Origin: Propionispora hippei DSM 15287
Lineage (GTDB): Bacteria > Bacillota > Negativicutes > Propionisporales > Propionisporaceae
Direction of reading: 5' to 3'
DNA length: 64,000 nucleotides
Assembly (NCBI RefSeq): GCF_900141835.1
Contig: NZ_FQZD01000006.1
Location: 1-64,000 of the forward strand
Positions within the stretch are counted from its first letter, which is position 1, and every line of letters begins with the position of its first letter. The position numbers and the translations under genes are program-made. The notes under the pieces are model-generated. The model was not told the origin of the DNA and ran no database searches. It saw nothing but the letters and a program-made list of their open reading frames with translations. Below, one piece after another: positions 17,201 to 25,317 of this stretch.

Positions 17201-17229
17201 TCTGCCAAATGCCTGGCATGAATCTTGCA
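17201..17229 (+). promoter_or_regulatory. Sigma-54 promoter P1 with overlapping dyad
   Basis: TGGCATG-N4-TTGCA at 17214-17229 matches the -24/-12 consensus (TGGCACG-N4-TTGCA). Immediately upstream, AATCTGCCA (17199-17207) creates the inverted repeat TGCCA-N6-TGGCA over the -24 element, and the same layout recurs at P2. It drives the zinc dehydrogenase gene starting at 17300. Confidence 0.88.
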
Positions 17230-17299
17230 ACCTAAGAGGGGTGAGCGGCCACTTGGCAGTGGCGGTTATTTTTAAACGGTAGATAAAGGAGTGTTTTTG

Positions 17300-18325
17300 A
17301 TGAAAGCAGCCATGTTTTACGGACCGGAAAACGTAAAGGTGGAAGAAGTACCGGTGCCGGTAGCCGGACCAGGTGAATTGGTTATCAAGAATCGGGTGGC
17401 ACTTACCTGCGGTACCGATGTCAAAACCTATGTGCGAGGGTATCCGCTGTTTAAACCGCCCTACGGTTTTGGTCATGAAGCGGCAGGAGTAGTGGCACAG
17501 GTCGGCGAGGGAGTTGCCGGCTTTCAGGTGGGAGACCGGGTGGTGGCCCACAATTCCGCCCCCTGCAATGTTTGTTTTTACTGTAAGCAGGGGCAGCATT
17601 CCATGTGTGACCATATCACGTTTAACCAAGGGGCGTTTGCCGAATATGAGAAAATCCCGGCGGCCATCGTTAAGCAAAATGTGTTTCATATTCCCGACAC
17701 GATGGATTTTGCCGATGCCGCGCTGGTAGAGCCTTTTTCCTGTGCGGTCTATGGTATTGAGCAAATTGGTATTGAAGCGGGCGATACCGTCGTTGTCAAC
17801 GGTGCCGGGCCAATTGGACTGATGTTTGTCCGTCTGGCCCATTACCGCGGGGCCAGGGTCATCGCCACCGACCTTTCCGACGAACGTTTGGCGCTGGCTA
17901 AAAATATGGGGGCTGCCGTTACCATCAATCCGGGACAGACAGGCAATGCGGTGGACCTCGTTCGGAGCCATACGGAAAATCAGCGGGGAGTGGATGTGGC
18001 CATTGAAGCCGTCGGACAGACGGAATTGTGGGAAAAAACCATAAACATGGCCCGCAAAGGCGGCAAAGTGCTGCTCTTTGGCGGAACAAAAGCAGGAACC
18101 GCTGTTTCCATTGATGCCAACTTGCTGCATTATTCCCAATTGACCATTAAGGGAGTCTTTCACACGACACCCAGACATGTGCAGATTGCCTTCGATTTGA
18201 TCAAAAACGGAATGATTACAGCCAGGGATTTTGTTGGCAACCGCTATCCGCTTGATGAAATTGAGAAGGCCATTTTGTCACATAAATCAGGGAAGGTAAT
18301 AAAAAATTGCATCACATTTGACTGA
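17300..18325 (+). CDS. Zinc-dependent alcohol/polyol dehydrogenase (medium chain)
   Basis: A 341-residue medium-chain dehydrogenase of the sorbitol/threonine dehydrogenase type that oxidises a polyol or polyol phosphate with NAD(P). Catalytic-zinc ligands are visible in LTCGTD and GHEAAG; the structural zinc cysteines are in CNVCFYCKQGQHSMC; the cofactor-binding motif is GAGPIG. I prefer ATG 17300, nine bases after AAAGGA, over the GTG at 17291, because the family starts MKAAMFYGP. It is the first gene behind sigma-54 promoter P1 and is separated from the long operon by promoter P2, so it can be expressed on its own. Confidence 0.88.
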   Translation: MKAAMFYGPENVKVEEVPVPVAGPGELVIKNRVALTCGTDVKTYVRGYPLFKPPYGFGHEAAGVVAQVGEGVAGFQVGDRVVAHNSAPCNVCFYCKQGQHSMCDHITFNQGAFAEYEKIPAAIVKQNVFHIPDTMDFADAALVEPFSCAVYGIEQIGIEAGDTVVVNGAGPIGLMFVRLAHYRGARVIATDLSDERLALAKNMGAAVTINPGQTGNAVDLVRSHTENQRGVDVAIEAVGQTELWEKTINMARKGGKVLLFGGTKAGTAVSIDANLLHYSQLTIKGVFHTTPRHVQIAFDLIKNGMITARDFVGNRYPLDEIEKAILSHKSGKVIKNCITFD

Positions 18326-18471
18326 TTTTGTCCTAATTGAGTATGATGATTGCCGTTGAAGTGGAATAAAGTGTGGCAGAATTAGTTTTATGCTGTGAAA
18401 TATAGTGGACGAAAACGTGAGCGATACAATAACTAAACCGGGATAATCAAGAGAAATAAAGCCTCGCGAAA

Positions 18472-18500
18472 TCTGCCACCAGGTTGGCACGCAACTTGCA
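18472..18500 (+). promoter_or_regulatory. Sigma-54 promoter P2 with overlapping dyad
   Basis: TGGCACG-N4-TTGCA at 18485-18500 is a perfect -24/-12 match. AATCTGCCA at 18470-18478 again gives TGCCA-N6-TGGCA, with the same 6-base spacing as at P1. It lies 105 bases upstream of the PTS IIA gene and is the likely main promoter of the 17-gene run to 31894. Confidence 0.92.
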
Positions 18501-18604
18501 ATAATAATGAGCAGCAGAAGGGTTTAGCAGTAAATCATAACTGGTTATCTTGCCAGCTTACATTTTGCAGAAAAGTACAACTAGCCGGTTAGGGAGGAAA
18601 TGAA

Positions 18605-19093
18605 GTGAACAACGAAATTGCGGAACAAACAGGTTTTATTGGAACCACTCTGGAGGCTAAAACCAAGGAAGCGGCGATCAGCGCTTTAGCGGGACTATTT
18701 CTGGAAAATGGTTTTGTAAAAGACAGCTATCCGGGAGCGGTACTTGCCAGGGAACAGACCTTCCCCACAGGGCTGCCCACCGAAACCTTTGGCGTAGCCA
18801 TTCCTCATACTGACTCGGTTCATGTTATACGGCCCGGTGTTGCCATTGGCGTATTGAAAGAACCTATCGAGTTCGGCATGATGGGCTATCCTGGTGAAGC
18901 TGTGCAAGTCAAACTATTGTTCATGCTTGCTATTAAAGACTCCAATATGCAGATACAACTGCTGCAGGATTTAGTCGGATTGTTTTCGGAGGCCCCATTG
19001 ATGAATCAACTGATTGTCTGTACCGAGTCAGAAAGAATTGTCGAATTGGTCCAATCCTACTTACAGGAGCTTAAAGAAGCAATCAATAGTTGA
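18605..19093 (+). CDS. PTS IIA component, galactitol type
   Basis: A 162-residue stand-alone IIA of the fructose/mannitol/Ntr superfamily, closest in style to GatA. The phosphorylated His is in GVAIPHTDSVHV at about residue 63. It receives phosphate from HPr and passes it to the cysteine of the IIB encoded at 23634. GTG start after AGGGAGG. It is the first gene of the sigma-54-driven operon; IIB and IIC lie 4.5 kb further on, separated by enzyme genes, which is an unusual split for a gat-type system. Confidence 0.87.
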   Translation: MNNEIAEQTGFIGTTLEAKTKEAAISALAGLFLENGFVKDSYPGAVLAREQTFPTGLPTETFGVAIPHTDSVHVIRPGVAIGVLKEPIEFGMMGYPGEAVQVKLLFMLAIKDSNMQIQLLQDLVGLFSEAPLMNQLIVCTESERIVELVQSYLQELKEAINS

Positions 19094-19149
19094 AAAGCAC
19101 AGTAGCCGGCGGGAAAATAAAAGGAACAATCCGGTCAGGAGGGGTTTAG

Positions 19150-19554
19150 ATGAGTTTTATTGACGGCTATATGCGGTTTTTTCTTGGGATTCCCGGCCAG
19201 ATGGCCTTTGAGTTTGCCAAGCATTATGAGTATTTCATTTATGCCTTTGGTATGGTTTACGGACTGTTTATTACCGTAGCGGCCTATAATTACCGCGCCA
19301 TATTGCCGCGGCGGAGCGAGCGGTTTATCAGGGAACGGATTCGTCACATTAAAGCAACCCAGCAGGATATAAATACCGAGGAATTGGCCCACCGCGTTGT
19401 GGGTGAATGGAAACAAATGATTGACGCCCTGCCGAAGTATATGTGCATCATGGGTAAGCGGGACTATTGGGTGGTCTGGCCTGATGGGGAAAAATACGCT
19501 GAAAAGCTTAATATTAATCATCTGTATGTGAAAGAACTATGCAGCCGCCTGTAA
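19150..19554 (+). CDS. Unknown 134-residue membrane-anchored protein
   Basis: I do not recognise this family. The protein has one clear hydrophobic segment at about 27-47 (YFIYAFGMVYGLFITVAAYN), followed by a basic stretch (ILPRRSERFIRERIRHIK) and a soluble tail with WVVWPDGEKYAEKLN. Basic residues right after the segment suggest a cytoplasmic C-terminus. The ribosome site AGGAGGGG precedes ATG 19150. It lies between the PTS IIA and the SIS isomerase in the operon, so it is probably part of the same pathway, perhaps a membrane or scaffold partner. Confidence 0.75.
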   Translation: MSFIDGYMRFFLGIPGQMAFEFAKHYEYFIYAFGMVYGLFITVAAYNYRAILPRRSERFIRERIRHIKATQQDINTEELAHRVVGEWKQMIDALPKYMCIMGKRDYWVVWPDGEKYAEKLNINHLYVKELCSRL

Positions 19555-19583
19555 TGCTTCACGGCAAAGGAGGAGACGGGAGA

Positions 19584-20195
19584 ATGGAACAGACGGAGTT
19601 TGATTTGCTGGAATATGGGCGCAACGGTTTGCAGGAAGAAGCCAACGCTCTGTTGACCGCGGCAGCAAGAATCGATGAAGAGTTTAAAACGGCGGTTGAT
19701 CTGGTGTGCCGCTGCCAGGGCAAGGTGATTTTAACCGGCGTGGGCAAATCGGGGATTGTTGCTCATAAAATTGCGGCTACCATGGCCTGCGCCGGTATCC
19801 CAGCCTTCTTTCTGCACGCGGCTGAATCGTTTCACGGTGACCTGGGCGCTGTGCAGCGGCAGGATGTAGTGATTTTTATCTCCAACAGTGGTAACAGTGA
19901 TGAAATAAAAAGGGGATTGGTTCAGGCATTGAAGCGGGTAGGTGTGAAGCTGATCGCCTTTACTGCCAAGCCTGATTCCATCTTAGGTCAACACAGTGAT
20001 GCTATATTGGATATTACCGTTGAAAAGGAAATTTGTCCGCTGGGACTTTCGGCAACTACTTCAACAACGCTGACTATGGCTATGGGCGATATTTTAGCCA
20101 TGGCGGTGATGAAAAAGAAGGGAACTACCTTGGCCGATTTTGGTTTTTTGCATCAAGGGGGAGCTCGCGGCAGTGAGCTAAAAGGCGAGGTATAA
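19584..20195 (+). CDS. KpsF/GutQ-type SIS sugar-phosphate isomerase
   Basis: A 203-residue single SIS-domain protein resembling the isomerase half of KpsF/GutQ (arabinose-5-phosphate isomerases, ribulose 5-phosphate to arabinose 5-phosphate). Signature segments are ILTGVGKSGIVAHKIAATMA, HGDLGAV, ISNSGNSDEI and LGLSATTSTTLTMAMGDILA. The tandem CBS domains of full-length KpsF are missing, as in short catabolic versions. I chose ATG 19584 after AAAGGAGGAGAC rather than upstream starts inside the previous gene. In the operon it could interconvert ketose and aldose phosphates made by the PTS and dehydrogenases. Confidence 0.85.
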   Translation: MEQTEFDLLEYGRNGLQEEANALLTAAARIDEEFKTAVDLVCRCQGKVILTGVGKSGIVAHKIAATMACAGIPAFFLHAAESFHGDLGAVQRQDVVIFISNSGNSDEIKRGLVQALKRVGVKLIAFTAKPDSILGQHSDAILDITVEKEICPLGLSATTSTTLTMAMGDILAMAVMKKKGTTLADFGFLHQGGARGSELKGEV

Positions 20196-20228
20196 ACCTA
20201 TTCTCTTCTCTTAAGGAGGCTTTTCTAT

Positions 20229-20978
20229 ATGCTTACAAACAAGGTTGCCTTTATTACCGGGGCGGCCCAGGGAATCGGGCGGCAAATTGCCGTAGATATG
20301 GCTCGCGAAGGAGCGAAGGTAATCATTGGCGATATTTTGCCTAAAGCCGGTGAGACCGTCGAACTGATTAAACAAAAGGGGGGTGAGGCTGCCTTCATCC
20401 CTCTGGATATAACCAAGTTTGATGATGTACAGAACGCAGTGAAGCAAATTATGGACTCATACGGTAAGCTTGATATCCTGGTTCCCAATGCCAGCATCGT
20501 AACCCATAATAATCTTTTGGATATCAGTCCGGAGGAATGGAGCCGGGTAATTGCCATTAATTTAACAGGTACTTTTTATACGCTAAAGGCCGTATTGCCC
20601 CATATGGTGGCACAGGGAGCCGGTAAAATCATCATCATATCCTCCGGATCGGCTGCCACCGGCAGTGGCGGCGGGGCGCACTATGCGGCCAGCAAGGCCG
20701 GTCAGAACGCCCTGGTGAGAAATTTGGCCCGTGATTTTGGTCCAGATGGAATTACAGCCAATGCCATTGCACCCAGGGTCATACAGACGGAAATGCTGGA
20801 TGCCTTATATCCGCAGGGAAGCCCGGCCCGGGAGAGCGTGATCAACCGCATTCCGGTGCGCCGCGTAGGTTTGCCGGAGGACATATCCGAGTTATGCGTG
20901 TTCCTGGCCTCCGATAAGGCCAGCTATATAAACGGTCAGATCATTTTGGTTGACGGCGGCCGGACGTACGCCTCGTAG
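20229..20978 (+). CDS. Short-chain dehydrogenase/reductase 1
   Basis: A 249-residue classical SDR. The NAD(P) motif is TGAAQGIG near 10-17; the usual NAG motif reads VPNASIV; the catalytic Ser lies in ISSGSAA, with Tyr and Lys in HYAASKAGQ; the C-terminus has GQIILVDGG. It oxidises or reduces a hydroxyl/keto group of a sugar or polyol intermediate. A strong AAGGAGG site precedes ATG 20229. One of three SDRs in this operon. NAG reading PNA is a mild deviation. Substrate unknown. Confidence 0.88.
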   Translation: MLTNKVAFITGAAQGIGRQIAVDMAREGAKVIIGDILPKAGETVELIKQKGGEAAFIPLDITKFDDVQNAVKQIMDSYGKLDILVPNASIVTHNNLLDISPEEWSRVIAINLTGTFYTLKAVLPHMVAQGAGKIIIISSGSAATGSGGGAHYAASKAGQNALVRNLARDFGPDGITANAIAPRVIQTEMLDALYPQGSPARESVINRIPVRRVGLPEDISELCVFLASDKASYINGQIILVDGGRTYAS

Positions 20979-21032
20979 CCCCACCCTGTTTGAATAATAA
21001 TCAAATATAGTAGAAGAAGGAGATCATATCAT

Positions 21033-21689
21033 ATGAGTGTTATTATACAACCCTCGCTGTTTGCCGCCGATATGGGATATTTGGCCGAGGAGCTAAAAGC
21101 TATAGAAGCCAGTGGCATTACCGAACTGCATGTCGATGTGATGGATGGCAACTTTGTTCCCAACATTGCCTTTGGCCCTGATCAGGTTAGCATACTCCGC
21201 CCGCTGACCAAGTTGAAATTTGACGTGCACATGATGGTGGTTAATCCGGACCGGTATATTCCCCGCTATGCGGAGGCAGGTGCTGAGGTCATCACCGTGC
21301 ATGCCGAAGCCTGTGTCCATTTGCACAGAACGCTTCAACTAATCAAAAGCCTGGGTAAACAGGCAGGTGTAGCCCTTAATCCGGGGACGCCGCTTGATGT
21401 GTTGGATTATGTGTATGATTTGCTGGATCAGGTTTTGATTATGACAGTGAATCCCGGTTGTGGCAGGCAAAAGACCATTCTCGGATTAACCGAAAAAATA
21501 AAACGGTTGTCAGAAATAAAACAGGCCAACCAGTATGGGTTTGCGATTCAGATAGACGGCGGCATTAATAAGGACAATATTAACAAGCTTATTGAAGCCG
21601 GTGCGGAAAATATCGTAATTGGGGCGGCTGCCTTCCAAAGAGGCAAGACAAAAAATACGCTGGAAGAATTTGTTGCTCTGGTTAAATAA
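21033..21689 (+). CDS. Ribulose-phosphate 3-epimerase family protein 1
   Basis: A 218-residue TIM-barrel epimerase of the Rpe/AlsE/UlaE-like family that inverts C3 of a ketose phosphate (ribulose 5-P/xylulose 5-P, or allulose 6-P/fructose 6-P). Metal-binding and catalytic residues are present: Ser in QPSLFAAD, His and Asp in LHVDVMDGNFVPN, His in DVHMMV, and Asp in IQIDGGIN. The family glycine motif reads VNPGCGRQ. It is followed 69 bases later by a second, divergent copy, so the pair probably act on different substrates. Confidence 0.87.
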   Translation: MSVIIQPSLFAADMGYLAEELKAIEASGITELHVDVMDGNFVPNIAFGPDQVSILRPLTKLKFDVHMMVVNPDRYIPRYAEAGAEVITVHAEACVHLHRTLQLIKSLGKQAGVALNPGTPLDVLDYVYDLLDQVLIMTVNPGCGRQKTILGLTEKIKRLSEIKQANQYGFAIQIDGGINKDNINKLIEAGAENIVIGAAAFQRGKTKNTLEEFVALVK

Positions 21690-21758
21690 AGCGGCTAACA
21701 AAAACAGATTGGCCACAAGAAAAAGCTGCAAAGGTGCCGAGAAACGGGAGGAATCACC

Positions 21759-22451
21759 ATGATACAAATTGCCGCATCCATGATGTGTGCCGACCAGTTG
21801 GAATTAAGAAGGGAATTGCAAAGGCTGGAAGAGGCGAAAGTCGATTTGCTGCACTGCGATGTAATGGACGGATTGTATGTTCCCAATATGGCCATGAGCT
21901 ATTCTATGCTGGAGCAGATCAGGCAATTTACGAGTATTCCGCTGGACATCCATTTGATGATTGTTGAGCCGGAAAGATATCTAAACCAGTTTGCCGATCT
22001 GCAGCCGGGATATATTTCCATCCATGCCGAAGCGGCGACGCATTTGCACCGGGCCGTTCAGATGATAAAAAAACGGGGAATTAGGGCGGCTGTAGCCCTG
22101 AATCCGTCCACGCCGCTTTCCCACATCGAATATGTTTTAGCCGAGCTGGACATGGTGCTGATCATGACGGTTGACCCCGGCTATGCCGGACAAAAATTCA
22201 TTCCCGCCATGATTGAAAAAATTAGAGAATTGAAAAAAATTAGCCTTAAAAAGAAGCCCGACTTACTGATTCAGGTGGATGGGAATATCAACGGCCAGAC
22301 GATTCCACCGGCTGTGGCGGCAGGAGCAAACATTCTGGTAGGCGGCACGGCTTCCATCTTCAAGGGACCGGAAGCCGACTACAAGAAGCTGGTACAGGAT
22401 ATGCGGGTTTCGGCTATGTTGGGAGGGCATGAATATGAAAGCGTTAGTTAA
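21759..22451 (+). CDS. Ribulose-phosphate 3-epimerase family protein 2
   Basis: A 230-residue paralogue of the preceding epimerase. Catalytic positions are retained (LHCDVMDGLYVPN, DIHLMI, DPGYAGQKF, IQVDGNIN), but the N-terminal substrate loop reads AASMMCADQ instead of QPSLFAADM. The C-terminal tail overlaps the start of the next dehydrogenase by 17 bases, indicating translational coupling. ATG 21759 follows CGGGAGGAA. The sequence difference suggests a distinct ketose phosphate rather than simple duplication. Confidence 0.87.
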   Translation: MIQIAASMMCADQLELRRELQRLEEAKVDLLHCDVMDGLYVPNMAMSYSMLEQIRQFTSIPLDIHLMIVEPERYLNQFADLQPGYISIHAEAATHLHRAVQMIKKRGIRAAVALNPSTPLSHIEYVLAELDMVLIMTVDPGYAGQKFIPAMIEKIRELKKISLKKKPDLLIQVDGNINGQTIPPAVAAGANILVGGTASIFKGPEADYKKLVQDMRVSAMLGGHEYESVS

Positions 22452-23469
22452 ATTTGAGCAAGGACCTGGCAACTTGGAACTCAGGGAGGTGCCTACGCCG
22501 GAACCGGCTGCGGGCCAGGTGCGTATGAAAGTATTGCGGTCGGGTATTTGCCATACCGACCTGGACTATTACCATGTAGGCGGCGCGCCGTTAAAACCGC
22601 CGGTTATTCTCGGCCATGAAGTAGCCGGCGTGGTGGATGCCGTAGGCGAAGGCGTTGTCCAGTTTAAACCCGGTGACCGCGTGCTGACTCAGACAACCTA
22701 CCGGGTTTGCGGCACCTGCCGATTCTGCCGGAGAGGCCAGTTGAACCACTGTATTGCCCGTCAGGGGATAGGATCGATAGCTAACGGCGGTTTTGCCGAA
22801 TATCTGGTCAACCGGGAAGAAAGCATTATGAAACTGCCTGATTCGGTCAGTTTTGAAGAAGGCGCTGTGGTAGAGCCGCTGGCCTGCGGGGTGCATGCTC
22901 TGATGGAGCGGACCAATGTGTGCGTCGATTCAGTTGTCGTCATCCTGGGGCCCGGCGCTATCGGTCTGTTAGCGGCACAGGTCGCCAAGGCGCAAGGAGC
23001 CTTTGTGATTATGGCCGGTCTTACGCCGGACCGGGAGCGGCTGGATCTGGCACTAAAGCTTGGAATTGACCGGACGGTGGACATTGCCAAAGAAGATCTG
23101 GAAACAGTGGTCAAAAGCTATACCGAAAACTATGGGGCCGACATGGTGGTCGAAGCCACCGGAGCCAGGCCGGCTGTGGATATGAGCATGAAGATAACAG
23201 CCAAGGACGGGATTCTCATTCCCATGAGTTATTTCCCCCGTCCGATTGAAGTGGATTATTATCAGATCAAGCAGCGCGAACTGAACGTATTCGGTTCATC
23301 CAGTCAGATTCCCAGTTCCTGGAGCAAGGCGTTGAAGTTGATTGAAAACGGCAAGGTTAACGCCAAAGCGGTGATTTCCCATGTATTGCCCATGTCCGAA
23401 TGGCAAGAAGCGTTTGCCATCGTGGAAAATAAGCAGGGCTTGAAAGTCATGCTGGATCCGACCAGATGA
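22435..23469 (+). CDS. Zinc-dependent dehydrogenase 2 (medium chain)
   Basis: A 344-residue medium-chain alcohol dehydrogenase. Zinc ligands lie in SGICHTD and GHEVAG; structural cysteines are in CGTCRFCRRGQLNHC; the cofactor motif is GPGAIG. I chose ATG 22435, about eight bases after GGGAGGG, over ATG 22429, which abuts the ribosome site. It overlaps the end of the second epimerase gene. The order epimerase-dehydrogenase-PTS suggests that it oxidises a polyol phosphate to the ketose phosphate used by the epimerases. An RNA hairpin follows before the IIB gene. Confidence 0.87.
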   Translation: MKALVKFEQGPGNLELREVPTPEPAAGQVRMKVLRSGICHTDLDYYHVGGAPLKPPVILGHEVAGVVDAVGEGVVQFKPGDRVLTQTTYRVCGTCRFCRRGQLNHCIARQGIGSIANGGFAEYLVNREESIMKLPDSVSFEEGAVVEPLACGVHALMERTNVCVDSVVVILGPGAIGLLAAQVAKAQGAFVIMAGLTPDRERLDLALKLGIDRTVDIAKEDLETVVKSYTENYGADMVVEATGARPAVDMSMKITAKDGILIPMSYFPRPIEVDYYQIKQRELNVFGSSSQIPSSWSKALKLIENGKVNAKAVISHVLPMSEWQEAFAIVENKQGLKVMLDPTR

Positions 23470-23507
23470 TTTTCTTGGAGCACCTTTTATCTTAGGTTAC
23501 AAAAGAA

Positions 23508-23536
23508 TATCTGCCGGTGTAGGAGACCGGCAGATA
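23508..23536 (+). promoter_or_regulatory. Intra-operon hairpin before IIB-IIC
   Basis: TATCTGCCGGT (23508-23518) and ACCGGCAGATA (23526-23536) form a perfect 11-bp stem with a 7-base loop and no following U-tract. It probably marks an mRNA processing or stabilisation site that sets the dose of the downstream IIB-IIC genes; inference. Confidence 0.6.
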
Positions 23537-23633
23537 CACTCTTGTAATATACAATTTGGTCATGAGAGGTGATGAAGGAAAGCCGGGTTTCGATTTGTGC
23601 CAAAAATAAAAAACGTTAAGGAGGAATGGGATT

Positions 23634-23927
23634 ATGGCGATCAAAAAAATCTTGTGTGCCTGCGGTACCGGAATAGCAACTTCTACAGTTGTTGCCAACA
23701 AGGTAAGGCAATTGTGCAAGGAAAACGGAATTGACGCTTCAGTGGATACCTGCAAAGTAACCGAAGCGGCACAAAGAGCGATTAACATGAAAGCAGACTT
23801 AATTGTAGGTTCTACTCAGGTGCCGGGAGACACACAAGGAATTCCCATTATAATCGGTATGGCTTTCCTCAGCGGTATGAAGCTGCCGGAAACTAAAGCG
23901 AAGATACTGGAAGTATTAAAGAAATAA
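23634..23927 (+). CDS. PTS IIB component, galactitol type
   Basis: A 97-residue IIB of the galactitol family. The phospho-accepting Cys lies in the P-loop-like ILCACGTGIATSTVVA near residues 7-22. It takes phosphate from the IIA encoded at 18605 and gives it to the sugar bound by IIC. AAGGAGGAA precedes ATG 23634. IIC follows 30 bases later. Length is normal. A second protein of this fold without the Cys is encoded at 29408. Confidence 0.92.
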   Translation: MAIKKILCACGTGIATSTVVANKVRQLCKENGIDASVDTCKVTEAAQRAINMKADLIVGSTQVPGDTQGIPIIIGMAFLSGMKLPETKAKILEVLKK

Positions 23928-23957
23928 CTCCAAGATAATGAAAAAGGAGGAGTCTTT

Positions 23958-25235
23958 GTGGATTTAGTGTTAGGATTTTTTAAATATGTTATTGATATGG
24001 GTACCGCCGTTGTTATGCCTCTCATCATTATAGTATTAGGTTTGGGTTTAGGTGTCAAGTTAAGCCAGGCTATTCGGGCCGGGATTACCGTCGGGATTGC
24101 TTTTACAGGCTTAAATATTGTTATCGGCTTGATGGTTAATAATATTTCTCCCGTTGCCAAGGCTTTGGTTGAAACCTATGGGTTTCAGCTTACCAGCATT
24201 GACATGGGCTGGCCGGTCGGTGCGACGCTGGCCTGGGGCACTATTGTTGTTCCCTTTGTTTTCGTAGCCATACTGGGCACTAACATTGTCATGCTGGCGA
24301 TGAACTGGACGAAAACAATGGACGTGGATATTTGGAACTACTGGCATGCGTTATTTACTGCTTCCATCATTTACGGAACGACCAACAGTTTCTTTCTTGC
24401 TATTCTAAGCTCTATTCTTAATATGGCGCTGGTATTCAAACTGGCCGACTGGACGCAAAAGGACTGCGAAGAAGTACTCGGTCTGGAGGGCGTTTCGCTG
24501 CCGCATATTCAAGCCACATCATGGGCGATTATTGACTATCCGATCAACTGGCTGCTTGACAAAATTCCTGGTGTTAAAAATATTCGCTGGACTACTGATA
24601 CCGTACAGGAGAAACTGGGTATCTTGGGTGAACCTATGCTAATTGGTCTAATGATTGGTGTTTTACTGGCCGGTTTCGCCAAAATGCCTTTTAAAACAGT
24701 ATTAGGTGTCGGTATTGCCGTAGCTGCCGTATTGGTATTGCTGCCTAAGATGATTTCTCTGTTGATGGAAGGCCTGATGGTTATTTCAGAAGCTACCTCC
24801 GAATTTATGAATAGAAGGTTCCCGGGCCGTGAGGTGTATATCGGTCTGGATGCCGCTGTAGGTATCGGTCATCCTTTCGTAGTGGCCACGGCCTTGATCG
24901 CTATTCCGATTACTTTGCTTTTAGCCTTTATATTGCCGGGAAATACTACTTTGCCGATTGCCGATCTTTCTGTTCTGACGTTTTTCAACATCTTCTCCAT
25001 TGTTCCGAGTAGGGGAAACCTGTTTAGAGGGATTATTTGTGCAACTGTCAATTCAACGATTATCCTGTATCTGGCATCGGCTGGTGCTCCACTGATGACT
25101 AAACTGGGTGTGGCTGCCGGACTTAGCTTGCCGGAAGGTGCCGCTCAGATGACTTGTTTGGCTGTGGGCGCACAATGGTACACCTGGGTCACTTATTGGG
25201 GAGCTGTAGCTCTGCACACCATGTTCGGAATCTAA
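23958..25235 (+). CDS. PTS IIC component, galactitol type
   Basis: A 425-residue polytopic membrane protein of the GatC family, which transports galactitol or related polyols. About nine to ten hydrophobic segments are visible; family segments include LGLGVKLSQAIRAGITVGIAF, GWPVGATLAWGT, LDAAVGIGHPFVVATALIAI and FNIFSIVPSRGNLFRGII. GTG start after AAAAAGGAGGAG. It is coupled to IIB. The gat-type family transports galactitol, arabitol and other polyols in different species, so the exact substrate cannot be read from sequence. Confidence 0.92.
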   Translation: MDLVLGFFKYVIDMGTAVVMPLIIIVLGLGLGVKLSQAIRAGITVGIAFTGLNIVIGLMVNNISPVAKALVETYGFQLTSIDMGWPVGATLAWGTIVVPFVFVAILGTNIVMLAMNWTKTMDVDIWNYWHALFTASIIYGTTNSFFLAILSSILNMALVFKLADWTQKDCEEVLGLEGVSLPHIQATSWAIIDYPINWLLDKIPGVKNIRWTTDTVQEKLGILGEPMLIGLMIGVLLAGFAKMPFKTVLGVGIAVAAVLVLLPKMISLLMEGLMVISEATSEFMNRRFPGREVYIGLDAAVGIGHPFVVATALIAIPITLLLAFILPGNTTLPIADLSVLTFFNIFSIVPSRGNLFRGIICATVNSTIILYLASAGAPLMTKLGVAAGLSLPEGAAQMTCLAVGAQWYTWVTYWGAVALHTMFGI

Positions 25236-25249
25236 TAATAAAATAATGT

Positions 25250-25296
25250 GATAGCAGAGCTAATACGGCGGGACTCCTGCCGTATTAGCTGCTATC
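25250..25296 (+). promoter_or_regulatory. Strong intra-operon hairpin after IIC
   Basis: GATAGC and AGCTAATACGGC (25250-25269) pair with GCCGTATTAGCT and GCTATC (25279-25296), with a 2-base AG bulge and a 9-base loop. No U-tract follows, so it looks like a 3' stabiliser of the IIB-IIC mRNA or a partial terminator. Confidence 0.65.
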
Positions 25297-25317
25297 AGCA
25301 TAGTGGAGGCGTGGGCC

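Noticed and set aside
17174-18178. 334-codon ORF on the minus strand over the first zinc dehydrogenase
   Set aside because: It lies entirely antisense to a gene with complete zinc and cofactor motifs, shows no family pattern and has no ribosome site in the right place; long antisense frames are common here because of codon bias.
18326-18470. Upstream activator sites for the LevR-like protein
   Set aside because: I looked for a repeat shared between the regions upstream of P1 and P2 and found none except the dyad overlapping -24; the enhancer sites remain unlocated.
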